Source: Oscillospiraceae bacterium (lineage in GTDB: Bacteria > Bacillota > Clostridia > UBA1381). From it: DNA of 5,999 nt. The translations under genes were made by a program, and so were the position numbers. How positions within the stretch are numbered: position 1 is the first letter of the stretch; each line of letters opens with the position of its first letter. The notes under the pieces are model-generated. The model saw only the letters and a program-made list of their open reading frames with translations, was not told the DNA's origin and made no database searches. The stretch spans positions 1 to 5,999 of the forward strand of contig JAJBTG010000255.1 in the NCBI GenBank assembly GCA_020860985.1. The letters run 5' to 3'. Of the stretch, positions 1-5,999 are shown piece by piece.

Positions 1-4
1 TTAT

Positions 5-33
5 ATTATATCACAAATGAGGTGTTTTGTACA
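5..33 (-). promoter_or_regulatory. Putative promoter reading leftward out of the window
   Basis: On the minus strand there is TATAAT (complement of 5-10) preceded directly by TGA, giving an extended -10 (TGnTATAAT). A -35-like TGTACA (28-33) matches TTGACA at four of six bases and lies 17 bases upstream. The spacing and extended -10 fit a housekeeping sigma-A promoter for a gene beyond the left edge. The start site would fall just outside the window, so the gene it serves cannot be seen. AT-rich edges produce such matches by chance. Confidence 0.4.
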
Positions 34-37
34 GTGG

Positions 38-55
38 TTTGTCTACAGTCTGAAA
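38..55 (+). repeat. Short direct repeat, copy 1
   Basis: TTTGTCTACAGTCTGAAA matches copy 2 (114-131) at 15 of 18 positions. All three differences are transitions. This copy runs directly into the left arm of the hairpin at 53-75. A partial echo, TTTTGTACAGT, sits at 25-35. From memory, motifs of this kind recur between genes in gut Clostridia, but that is recollection and was not searched. Confidence 0.45.
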
Positions 56-75
56 CGGCGCCGCAGGCGCCGTTT
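53..75. terminator. GC-rich hairpin, probable intrinsic terminator
   Basis: A perfect 10-bp stem pairs 53-62 (AAACGGCGCC) with 66-75 (GGCGCCGTTT) around a 3-base loop. On the plus strand the stem ends in five T (73-77) followed by GG. On the minus strand only three T follow. It therefore resembles a bidirectional terminator that is better on the plus strand, although the only genes seen here come from the minus strand. It lies about 67 bases past the stop of the lipoprotein gene and probably ends that operon. Confidence 0.65.
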
Positions 76-113
76 TTGGCTGTCAACATAATCCGCATAA
101 AAGACCGGAGGGT

Positions 114-131
114 TTTGCCTACAGTCCGAAG
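114..131 (+). repeat. Short direct repeat, copy 2
   Basis: TTTGCCTACAGTCCGAAG is the second copy of the repeat at 38-55, offset by 76 bases. It is not followed by a hairpin; it lies about 10 bases past the lipoprotein stop codon. Confidence 0.45.
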
Positions 132-141
132 CGAATTCTTT

Positions 142-519
142 TTAATTATTCAATGCTTCCTCAATATCCGCCGAAAGTACTTCCTTATCCGTGCATGAAA
201 ACTCGAATTTTGAAATGTCATTATCGGTGTTAAGCATAATTAGAGCGGGAGTATTGCCCGAAACAAGTGAGAAGTTTTCAAGCGCTTCAGGGTTCTCATC
301 AACATTCACAAGGCTGAAATTAACCTTCTCGCCGTATTCCGCCTGCAATTCGTCAATCAAAGGCTCAACAACTTCGACATCCGCGTTTGTATAGAAATAC
401 ATAAATGTCGGAGTTACCTTTTCGGTTGTTGTGGTTGAACCGCCGGAGCAGGCACTTACCGCAAACGCGGCAGCAAGAGCCGCTATGGTTGTCAAAATAA
501 TCTTCGTTTTCTTTTTCAT
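142..519 (-). CDS. Thioredoxin-fold lipoprotein lacking the CxxC site
   Basis: A 125-residue protein, predicted to be exported and lipid-anchored on the outer face of the membrane. Residues 2-6 are a lysine-rich n-region, about 7-20 are hydrophobic, and V21-S22-A23-C24 is a lipobox, so the mature protein would start at Cys24. A short Gly/Ser/Thr linker follows. Residues about 37-123 resemble thioredoxin: a TFMYFY strand, helix PLIDELQAEYG (53-63), strand VNFSLVNVDENPE (66-78) and NTPALIML with the cis-proline-like P91. The WCGPCK segment is missing; TNADVEVVE fills the place and is about two residues shorter. The only other cysteine is C109. It is thus unlikely to be a dithiol oxidoreductase. 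A binding or structural role is inference. The start is well placed: AAGGAG lies 8 bases upstream, within the last codons of trmFO, and the gap to trmFO is 2 bases, suggesting coupled translation. TAA stop. Confidence 0.8.
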   Translation of the reverse strand: MKKKTKIILTTIAALAAAFAVSACSGGSTTTTEKVTPTFMYFYTNADVEVVEPLIDELQAEYGEKVNFSLVNVDENPEALENFSLVSGNTPALIMLNTDNDISKFEFSCTDKEVLSADIEEALNN

Positions 520-521
520 TT

Positions 522-1619
522 TTAACTCTCCTTTATTTGTTTTTGTATTATATTTAAAGCGCGAATTGCTATTTTGTTATAGCGTTCCGCTTTATTTCTG
601 ATACGCTCGTCAAGTCCCTCTATGATGCCGAAATTTGAATTCATCGGTTGAAGCTTTGTTATTCCTCCGTTTGAGATGTACAGCGGGAGCGCGCCTATGG
701 CGGTGCGCATATCCGGCTCAAGCATTGCTTGTCCCTCAATTAACCTTGCCATATTAAGTCCCACAAGTATTCCGCTTGACGCTGACTCAACATACCCCTC
801 AACGCCGGTTATTTGACCTGCAAAAAATACTTTCGGATATTTTTGCATCTGATAATATTGATTCAGCAGCTTGGGCGAATTAATATATGTGTTTCTGTGC
901 ATTACTCCGTACCGCGCAAACTCGGCATTCTCAAGTCCGGGAATCATTGAAAAGACCCGCCTCTGTTCGCCCCATTTCAAATTTGTCTGAAATCCCACAA
1001 GATTATAGAGCGTCGCCTCCTTATTGTCCTGTCGAAGCTGAACCACCGCGTACGCGTCATCCTTACCCGTTTTCGGGTTTACCAGACCTACAGTCTTAAG
1101 CGGACCGAAGGTAAGAGTTTCAAACACGCGCTTCGCCATAACCTCCACTGGCATACACCCCTCGAACACCTTTTGGTTTTCAAAGCTTTTGAGCGGAGCG
1201 GTTTCCGCGTTCACAAGCTCGTTATAAAACGCCTCGTATTCCTCTCGTGTCATCGGGCAATTAATGTAATCCGCCGTACCCCTGTTATAGCGCGCGGCGC
1301 GGAATACCTTTTCTTGATTTATGCTTTCCGCCGTCACAATCGGAGCCGCCGCGTCATAGAAATACAGTGAATCTCCGCCGGTGAGCTGCCCTATATTTTC
1401 CGCAAGTCCCTCCGAAGTAAGAGGTCCGGTCGCGATTATCGTATATTCGTCGGGATTTATTTCCGTTACCTCGCCGTTTATCACTGTTACAAGCGGGTCG
1501 GATTTTATCTTGTCCGTTATATATCGCGAAAAAACGTCGCGGTCAACCGCAAGCGCACCGCCTGCCGGTACACGGCTTATATCCGCCGCCTCCATCATAA
1601 CTGAACCGAACAGGCGCAT
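522..1619 (-). CDS. TrmFO C-terminal fragment (365 residues)
   Basis: This is the open part of trmFO after the premature stop, counted from the first downstream ATG, codon 70 of the full frame. It keeps the second conserved cysteine (fragment residue 155), the substrate-domain motifs and the C-terminal FAD-contacting [13 protein letters not shown], but lacks the N-terminal dinucleotide-binding loop. Reinitiation here is possible in principle: the ATG is 18 bases past the TGA. However, the purine run AGAGGAA sits almost directly against the ATG, too close for a good ribosome site. I expect it to be inactive alone. Confidence 0.45.
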   Translation of the reverse strand: MRLFGSVMMEAADISRVPAGGALAVDRDVFSRYITDKIKSDPLVTVINGEVTEINPDEYTIIATGPLTSEGLAENIGQLTGGDSLYFYDAAAPIVTAESINQEKVFRAARYNRGTADYINCPMTREEYEAFYNELVNAETAPLKSFENQKVFEGCMPVEVMAKRVFETLTFGPLKTVGLVNPKTGKDDAYAVVQLRQDNKEATLYNLVGFQTNLKWGEQRRVFSMIPGLENAEFARYGVMHRNTYINSPKLLNQYYQMQKYPKVFFAGQITGVEGYVESASSGILVGLNMARLIEGQAMLEPDMRTAIGALPLYISNGGITKLQPMNSNFGIIEGLDERIRNKAERYNKIAIRALNIIQKQIKES

Positions 1620-1637
1620 TTCCTCTTTTAGAAGCCC

Positions 1638-1826
1638 TCACGCGTTTTCAATCCTGTCCGCTTTGAGTGAGGTTGAGCATACAAGCTCCGCGAAGTCCTC
1701 GCTATGGTGCGCGGGAGAAAATTTCATCGGCTTCATTTCATACAGCTCAACGGCTATGCCCCGCCTTGTAAGCTGCAATACAGCCTCGCATCCGGCAAGT
1801 CCCGCACCGATTACCTTTACCTTCAT
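1638..1826 (-). CDS. TrmFO N-terminal fragment (62 residues)
   Basis: This is the part of trmFO translated before the premature TGA. It holds the first Rossmann beta-alpha-beta unit with GAGLAG, the acidic end of strand 2 (VELYEMKP) and the conserved cysteine at residue 50. It stops within a conserved helix right after RIENA. Alone it is too short to fold as the FAD domain, so a separate function is unlikely. It would be translated, as it shares four bases with the end of topA. Confidence 0.5.
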   Translation of the reverse strand: MKVKVIGAGLAGCEAVLQLTRRGIAVELYEMKPMKFSPAHHSEDFAELVCSTSLKADRIENA

Positions 1827-3913
1827 TCTTTATCCCTTTCCGGCTTTCTTTCGTAGCTGCAATTTTCATTATAGCAGAAAATCTTTCCTTTTCTGCCGAC
1901 TTTTTTAAGCAGCAGTCCTCCGCACTGCGGACATTTTTCGCCCTTTACCGGAGCGTCCCAAGCCATAAAATCACATTTGAGCAAATGCTCGCAGCCGTAA
2001 TAAACCTTTCCCTTACGTGATTTTTTAACAAGTATCTCGCCGCCGCATTTGGGACATTCTACGCCCGTCCCCTCGCGGATTGCCTTCGTGTTTTTACATT
2101 CGGGATAACCCGGACAAGCAAGAAATTTTCCGAACTTGCTCAGCTTATATACCATTTTTCTGCCGCACTTCTCGCATATAACGTCGGATTCCTCATCCTT
2201 GATTTTAATTTTCTCGATATTTTTCTGAGCCTTTTCAAGATTCTCCTCAAACGGCGGATAGAACTCATTTAAAACTTTTTTCCACTCCGTTGAACCTTCC
2301 TCGACGCTGTCAAGCTCCTCCTCCATGCCCGCCGTAAATTCAACGTCAACTATATCGGAGAAATTATTTTTCATTATATCGGTTGTCACAAAGCCAAGCT
2401 CTGTCGGAACAAACTGCTTTTTGCTTCTTACCACATATCCTCTTGACACGATTGTCGATATTGTCGGCGCGTATGTTGACGGTCTGCCTATGCCCTTTTC
2501 CTCAAGCTCCTTAATCAGCGTCGCGTCGCTGTATCTTGCGGGAGGCTGCGTAAAATGCTGCTTTTCCTCGATTTGCTTCAGGTTGACCTTTTCGCTTTCC
2601 TCAATATTCGGCAACATTTTACTTTTCTTTTCCTTTTCATCGGTAGGCTCCTCATATACCATCGTATATCCCTTGAATCTTACACTTGTGCCGCTTGCCT
2701 TAAAGGTGTGGCCGTTCGCGTCAAGCGTCACCTGCATGGTGTCGTATATCGCACTTGACATCTGGCTTGCAGCGAAGCGCTCCCATATAAGCTTATACAG
2801 TCTGTACTGGTCGTTTGTAAGGTTATCCTTTATGCTGATGGGCACTATATTTATCGACGTGGGACGTATCGCCTCATGCGCGTCCTGAGCGTTTTTCTTT
2901 GTCTTGTACTGTTTCGGGTTTACATATTCCTTTCCGTATGTTTCCGTTAGATACTCAACCGCTTCTTTCTGAGCATCGTCGGCAATCCTCAAGGAATCGG
3001 TTCTCATATATGTTATAAGACCGATTGAGCCTATCTTGCCGCCGAGATTAATACCCTCATATAGAGTCTGCGCAATCTGCATTGTCTTTGCCGCCTGGAA
3101 ATTATATTTCCTTGACGCGTCCTGCTGGAGCGTACTCGTCGTAAACGGCGGCTGCGGGTTGCGTTTCTGCTGTCCGCGCTTTACCTTTTGAACAAGAAAT
3201 TCCGCTTTCTTTACATCGTCGGAAACCGCTTTTGCTTCCTGCGCGTTGTTAAGAGCAACCTCTTTGCCGTTTTCGCCGTAATACTTCGCCATGAAATCCT
3301 TTTTCGATTTAGGCTCCGTCAGCAATGCCTCTATCGACCAATATTCTTTGGGAATGAAATTTTCAATTTCCTCCTCGCGGTCGCATATCAGCTTTGTAGC
3401 AACGGACTGCACTCTGCCGGCGGAAAGTCCCTTCTTTACCTTTTCCCACAAAATCGGACTTATCTTATATCCGACAATTCTGTCCAAAACTCTTCTCGCC
3501 TGCTGCGCATTTACAAGATCCATATCTATCGGACGCGGCTCCTTAATCGCCGCTTTTACGGCGGATTTTGTAATTTCGTTAAACGTCACCCTGCATTTTG
3601 AATTTCTATCGATATTAAGCGCGCGCGCCAAATGCCAGCTTATCGCCTCTCCCTCGCGGTCGGGGTCGGTAGCGAGATATACTATATCCGCTTTTTTCGC
3701 CTCTTTTTTTAGCTGATTAAGCAAGGTTCCCTTGCCGCGAATCGTGATATATTTAGGTTCAAAATTATTCTCGGTGTCAAACCCGAGCTGACTTTTCGGC
3801 AAATCTATTATATGTCCCATGGATGCCATAACGGTGTAGTCCTTGCCAAGATATTTTTTTATAGTCCCCGCCTTTGCCGGTGACTCTACAATTAAAAGCT
3901 TTTTTGCAGCCAT
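1823..3913 (-). CDS. topA: DNA topoisomerase I (type IA)
   Basis: A 696-residue type IA topoisomerase that relaxes negative supercoils by cutting and passing single strands, close in length to B. subtilis TopA. The TOPRIM domain is N-terminal: LLIVESPAK with catalytic E10 and DPDREGE (83-89) with Mg-binding D83, D85 and E87. [12 protein letters not shown] (148-159) and [10 protein letters not shown] (163-172) are family hallmarks. The active-site tyrosine is Y302 in [10 protein letters not shown] (298-307), and HEAIRPT follows at 346-352. [13 protein letters not shown] (470-482) is also typical. The tail has three four-cysteine zinc ribbons: C580/C583/C600/C606, C620/C623/C641/C647 and C661/C664/C680/C685. 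The start is secure: GGGGAGG ends 5 bases before the ATG. It ends in TGA overlapping the trmFO ATG. It appears fully intact, unlike both neighbours. Confidence 0.97.
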   Translation of the reverse strand: MAAKKLLIVESPAKAGTIKKYLGKDYTVMASMGHIIDLPKSQLGFDTENNFEPKYITIRGKGTLLNQLKKEAKKADIVYLATDPDREGEAISWHLARALNIDRNSKCRVTFNEITKSAVKAAIKEPRPIDMDLVNAQQARRVLDRIVGYKISPILWEKVKKGLSAGRVQSVATKLICDREEEIENFIPKEYWSIEALLTEPKSKKDFMAKYYGENGKEVALNNAQEAKAVSDDVKKAEFLVQKVKRGQQKRNPQPPFTTSTLQQDASRKYNFQAAKTMQIAQTLYEGINLGGKIGSIGLITYMRTDSLRIADDAQKEAVEYLTETYGKEYVNPKQYKTKKNAQDAHEAIRPTSINIVPISIKDNLTNDQYRLYKLIWERFAASQMSSAIYDTMQVTLDANGHTFKASGTSVRFKGYTMVYEEPTDEKEKKSKMLPNIEESEKVNLKQIEEKQHFTQPPARYSDATLIKELEEKGIGRPSTYAPTISTIVSRGYVVRSKKQFVPTELGFVTTDIMKNNFSDIVDVEFTAGMEEELDSVEEGSTEWKKVLNEFYPPFEENLEKAQKNIEKIKIKDEESDVICEKCGRKMVYKLSKFGKFLACPGYPECKNTKAIREGTGVECPKCGGEILVKKSRKGKVYYGCEHLLKCDFMAWDAPVKGEKCPQCGGLLLKKVGRKGKIFCYNENCSYERKPERDKE

Positions 3914-3918
3914 GTTTT

Positions 3919-3925
3919 CCTCCCC
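3919..3925 (-). promoter_or_regulatory. topA ribosome binding site
   Basis: GGGGAGG on the minus strand ends 5 bases before the topA ATG. It is one of the clearest Shine-Dalgarno sequences in the window and fixes the topA start. It lies in the 22-base gap after the original dprA stop codon. Confidence 0.75.
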
Positions 3926-3935
3926 GGATTTTATA

Positions 3936-4016
3936 TCATAATTTTAATTGATAATTATTGCCCGGCAGCTTTTTTACAAGAGATTTTATTTCAAGCATTG
4001 TTAGCATCGTTTTGAT
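3936..4016 (-). pseudogene. Cut-off C-terminal end of dprA
   Basis: Directly after the dprA TAA (4017-4019) the same frame stays open for 26 codons and ends in TGA (3936-3938). It encodes LTMLEIKSLVKKLPGNNY near its end, the typical recognition helix and beta wing of the DprA C-terminal winged-helix domain. The pattern (L..LE...L...LPG..Y) is what families of this kind show here. This segment is therefore the original end of the gene, giving 397 codons overall including the internal stop. No start codon and ribosome site suggest independent translation. Confidence 0.8.
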
Positions 4017-5129
4017 TTATCCCACGGGCTTTTCGAGCCGTCTTGCAATATCGTCTATGTGCATATTCGCCTCAATGAGTAATTGAATTATCTTCTTTTC
4101 CTCATCGTCAAGCAGCAAATATTTCTTGCTTTCTATAGTTATTTTCTGTTCGTTCTGTATCGGAGCGTTATATTCCTCCGATTCCTCGCCGTCATAATGC
4201 GGCATATTCTGCGTCTTTATAACAACCTGTATCTTCGGCGGTCTTAAAAGCTTCGCGGCATACGGATATTCGTCCATTACATCCTGTGCCGACATAACAA
4301 GCTTTGCGCCCTGCTGAATAAGATTATTCGTTCCGACGTAATGCTCGTCAAAAATATTGCCGGGTACCGCGAAAATATCGCGTCCGTTCTCCAACGCGCA
4401 ACGCGCGGTTATAAGCGCGCCGCTGTCCTTGGGTGCCTCCGTTACGAGCAGTCCCTTTGAAAGTCTGGCGATAATTCGGTTCCTCTCGGGAAAATGTCCG
4501 GGAAGCGGCTCGCTTCCGGGCGGATACTCCGTAATAACCGCGCCGTGCTCACATATCTCCTCATAGAGATTTTTATTGTCCGGCGGATATATAACGTCAA
4601 TTCCGCTGCCGAGAACGGCTATGGTTTTTCCTCCGGCTCTCAGCGCCGCCCATGCCGCCGACGCGTCAAGCCCGCGCGCCATTCCGCTTACAACCGTAAT
4701 TCCCATCTTGGTCATATCGCGGCTTATGCGGTTCGTTACAAGCTTGCCGTAATCCGTGCTTTTGCGCGTTCCGACAACGCCTATCGGAAGCAGTCTGTCC
4801 CAGTTCATAATCTCGCCCTTTATATAGAGTACATACGGAGGGTCGATTATATTTCTGAGCATATCGGGAAAATTAATATCCTCATACGTCAGGATTTTGG
4901 CCCCGGCGCGCTCTGTCTGCTCGACAACCTTTTTCGCCGCATCAAGGCTCTTATCTCTAAGCGCACTGATTTCAGACGGACCTATCCCGGCAATATCATT
5001 ATATTCCGTTTCCTCATAAATATCCTTTATTGTTTCAAAATGCTCCCAAAGCCATGTTATTTTCGTTGAGTTCATCGCAGGCTTAATCGTAAGCCATACC
5101 CAATATAGCAGATGTTCTTCCATATTCAT
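4017..5129 (-). CDS. dprA: DNA processing protein DprA/Smf, C-terminus truncated by TAA
   Basis: DprA binds incoming single-stranded DNA and loads RecA during natural transformation; many non-transformable Bacillota keep it. The protein has 370 residues before the stop. Residues about 1-75 are a helical SAM/HhH-like domain (IAGIGPSEI, 46-54). The Rossmann domain follows: VVGTRKSTDYG (118-128), VVSGMARGLD (146-155), GKTIAVLGSGIDVIYPPDN (167-185), GHFPERNRII (211-220), SGALITARCALENGRDIFAV (236-255) and GTNNLIQQGAKLV (266-278). After a variable linker, a winged helix begins at about 340 and is cut at EKPVG. The Rossmann core is whole, so some activity may remain. Two starts are possible: the ATG at 5129 with AGG 8 bases upstream, or the ATG at 5123 with AAGGGG 6 bases upstream. 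The usual conserved His of the ARGxDxxAH motif is Ala here. It lies 41 bases after the methyltransferase gene. Confidence 0.9.
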   Translation of the reverse strand: MNMEEHLLYWVWLTIKPAMNSTKITWLWEHFETIKDIYEETEYNDIAGIGPSEISALRDKSLDAAKKVVEQTERAGAKILTYEDINFPDMLRNIIDPPYVLYIKGEIMNWDRLLPIGVVGTRKSTDYGKLVTNRISRDMTKMGITVVSGMARGLDASAAWAALRAGGKTIAVLGSGIDVIYPPDNKNLYEEICEHGAVITEYPPGSEPLPGHFPERNRIIARLSKGLLVTEAPKDSGALITARCALENGRDIFAVPGNIFDEHYVGTNNLIQQGAKLVMSAQDVMDEYPYAAKLLRPPKIQVVIKTQNMPHYDGEESEEYNAPIQNEQKITIESKKYLLLDDEEKKIIQLLIEANMHIDDIARRLEKPVG

Positions 5130-5170
5130 CCCCTTTTCCTATCACACAATACTACAATTTTTCAAAATTG

Positions 5171-5941
5171 TCAAGTCCTTTGTCGTACTAATTCATACAT
5201 TAATATCCCCGCAGCAACGGAAACATTAAGCGATTCCGCACTCCCCAATATAGGTATTTTAACACATTCGCACAGCGCCCGCACCTCGGCGCTTATGCCG
5301 TTCGCCTCGTTTCCCACTACTATAACCGTCGGCTTTTTAAAATCGGCTTCGCGGTAATCAATCGTCCTTTCTCTGAGAGAGCCGCCGACAAGTTTGAATC
5401 CCGTTTCGCGGAATTTTTTCAAATCGGACACGGTTTTGTCCGTGAAAATATCAATATTAAAAAACGAACCCATGCTCGCTCTTACTGTTTTAGGGCTGTA
5501 TATATCCACGCATCCCTCAGACAAAATCACGCCGCCAAAACCCGCCGCGTCCGCGGTTCTTATTATGGTTCCCATGTTGCCCGGATCCTGTATTCCGTCG
5601 CAATATATGTACGCTTTGTTTGGATTCGGGATTATTTCGGAGCTTCCCTCGATTTTCATTACCGCCATAAATCCCTGCGGTGCCGTTGTATCGCAAAGCT
5701 TGTTAAAAATATTGTTTGAAAATACAATCAGCTCCGTATCGGACGGATAATCGAATTTTTCATTTTCATAGAAATCCTCCGATACCGCGATAAGCACCGG
5801 TTTTCGCTTCGACGCCGCGGCATCGCGCACGGATTTTATTCCCTCAACCGTATATTCTCCGTACTCCTTTCGATTTTTCTTCATTGACAATGATTTAATA
5901 TGCTTAAACCTTCCGTTTGATGCCGATGAAATTATCTGCAT
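5171..5941 (-). CDS. SPOUT-family RNA 2'-O-methyltransferase (TrmH/YsgA type)
   Basis: A 256-residue S-adenosylmethionine-dependent RNA ribose methyltransferase with a knotted SPOUT fold. Residues about 20-95 form the substrate-binding domain of the SpoU type (EYTVEGIKSVRDA near the start). The catalytic part has motif 1, DPGNMGTIIRTADAAG (119-134), with N122 and the likely catalytic R128; motif 2, VVGNEANGIS (208-217); and motif 3, IPILGSAESLNVSVAAGI (229-246), forming the cofactor-binding knot. Length and layout best fit B. subtilis YsgA, which I recall as a 23S rRNA A-loop methyltransferase (RlmP). The exact target nucleotide cannot be read from this sequence, so no symbol is given. The start is supported by AAGGAG 6 bases upstream. 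It ends in TGA. It is the first gene of the putative operon leading into dprA. Confidence 0.92.
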   Translation of the reverse strand: MQIISSASNGRFKHIKSLSMKKNRKEYGEYTVEGIKSVRDAAASKRKPVLIAVSEDFYENEKFDYPSDTELIVFSNNIFNKLCDTTAPQGFMAVMKIEGSSEIIPNPNKAYIYCDGIQDPGNMGTIIRTADAAGFGGVILSEGCVDIYSPKTVRASMGSFFNIDIFTDKTVSDLKKFRETGFKLVGGSLRERTIDYREADFKKPTVIVVGNEANGISAEVRALCECVKIPILGSAESLNVSVAAGILMYELVRQRT

Positions 5942-5947
5942 AGTTTT

Positions 5948-5953
5948 CTCCTT
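5948..5953 (-). promoter_or_regulatory. Methyltransferase ribosome binding site
   Basis: AAGGAG on the minus strand ends 6 bases before the ATG at 5941. It supports this ATG as the start of the RNA methyltransferase. Confidence 0.7.
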
Positions 5954-5990
5954 ACGCTTATTTTTATTGTATACGCTCTGTTCTGATACT

Positions 5991-5996
5991 ATTATA
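5991..5996 (-). promoter_or_regulatory. Possible -10 element of the operon promoter
   Basis: A perfect TATAAT on the minus strand lies 49 bases upstream of the methyltransferase ATG, which would leave a leader of about 40-45 bases. The -35 region would be beyond the right edge, so the call rests on one hexamer in AT-rich DNA. Confidence 0.35.
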
Positions 5997-5999
5997 TAT

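Larger units (their letters stand above)
1..141. other. Non-coding region downstream of the lipoprotein gene
   Basis: This stretch follows the stop codon of the last minus-strand gene. I see no supported gene in it. It holds a perfect GC-rich hairpin (53-75), two copies of a short direct repeat (38-55 and 114-131), and a promoter-like sequence pointing left near position 1. The section at roughly 76-113 shows nothing I can name. Confidence 0.7.
522..1826 (-). pseudogene. trmFO: trmFO, tRNA U54 methyltransferase, broken by in-frame TGA
   Basis: TrmFO makes 5-methyluridine at position 54 of the tRNA T-loop using methylenetetrahydrofolate and FAD. The reading frame spans 434 codons, the usual family length (about 435), but codon 63 is TGA (1638-1640). 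Family features on both sides are intact: FAD-binding GAGLAG (7-12), the cysteine in [10 protein letters not shown] (C50, matching B. subtilis C53), GLLKEEMR directly after the stop (64-71), [11 protein letters not shown] (86-96), [12 protein letters not shown] with C224 (matching catalytic C226), [14 protein letters not shown] (305-318) and [13 protein letters not shown] (337-349). No frameshift is present. The ATG overlaps the topA stop as ATGA, with AAAGGG about 7 bases upstream. Unless the stop is misread, no complete enzyme is made. It could be a true recent pseudogene, a sequencing error or a read-through gene. Confidence 0.85.

Noticed and set aside
1381..1908. A 175-codon plus-strand open frame opposite the start of trmFO and the end of topA
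   Set aside because: It is antisense to strongly conserved coding sequence, has serine-rich low-complexity content typical of a shadow frame, and shows no recognisable family.
2325..3716. Several plus-strand open frames of 137-187 codons opposite topA
   Set aside because: All lie wholly inside topA on the other strand, overlap one another, and have no family resemblance.
1638..4019. Alternative genetic code in which TGA or TAA is a sense codon
   Set aside because: Both codons occur as proper ends of other genes here (TGA for topA and the methyltransferase, TAA for trmFO and the lipoprotein), and no other internal stops occur in topA or the methyltransferase.
4494..5069. A 191-codon plus-strand open frame opposite dprA
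   Set aside because: Antisense to the conserved Rossmann domain, arginine-rich as expected for a shadow frame, with no ribosome site that stands out.
5155..5170. AT-only inverted repeat CAATTTT/AAAATTG directly after the methyltransferase stop, as a possible terminator
   Set aside because: The stem is short and AT-rich with no T-run after it on the minus strand, and the next gene begins 25 bases later. It is too weak to call.
5394..5750. A 118-codon plus-strand open frame opposite the RNA methyltransferase
   Set aside because: Antisense to the conserved SPOUT domain and without recognisable motifs.
5964..5992. A plus-strand TGATACTAT extended -10 with TTATTG 17 bases upstream, as a divergent promoter
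   Set aside because: The -35 match is poor, the region is AT-rich, and any gene it would serve is outside the window.

Overview
The window carries six genes or gene remnants, all on the minus strand and tightly packed. It looks like a housekeeping segment of a Bacillota genome, most likely an uncultured Clostridia member. Supporting evidence: the order dprA-topA-trmFO is the classic Bacillota arrangement, TrmFO is the folate-dependent type, ribosome binding sites are strong GGAGG/AAGGAG types, and base composition is moderate (judged by eye, not counted). No mobile element, CRISPR array, tRNA, rRNA or defence system was found.

Layout in transcription order, right to left: a possible promoter at the right edge; a SPOUT-family 2'-O-ribose RNA methyltransferase of TrmH/YsgA type (5171-5941); dprA/smf for DNA processing and transformation (4017-5129, with an in-frame remnant of its C-terminus to 3936); topA for DNA topoisomerase I (1823-3913); trmFO for folate-dependent tRNA U54 methylation (522-1826, interrupted); and a small lipoprotein with a thioredoxin-like fold (142-519). 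Positions 1-141 have no gene. They contain a strong GC-rich hairpin terminator, two copies of a short direct repeat, and a promoter-like sequence that reads leftward out of the window. Gaps between genes are 41, 22 (measured from the original dprA end), -4 (an ATGA overlap) and 2 bases, so the five are probably one operon with translational coupling at its end.

The most notable observation is that two conserved genes on either side of intact topA each carry one in-frame premature stop with no frameshift. trmFO has TGA at codon 63, with perfect family-like sequence on both sides. dprA has TAA at codon 371, followed by 26 codons that clearly encode the rest of its winged-helix tail. The two stops are different codons, and both TGA and TAA also serve as normal stops in the window, so a changed genetic code does not explain them. 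Recent nonsense mutations, sequencing or assembly errors, or readthrough remain possible.

The second observation is a lipid-anchored thioredoxin-like protein whose CxxC active-site loop is absent. I do not see a previously undescribed multi-gene system here.
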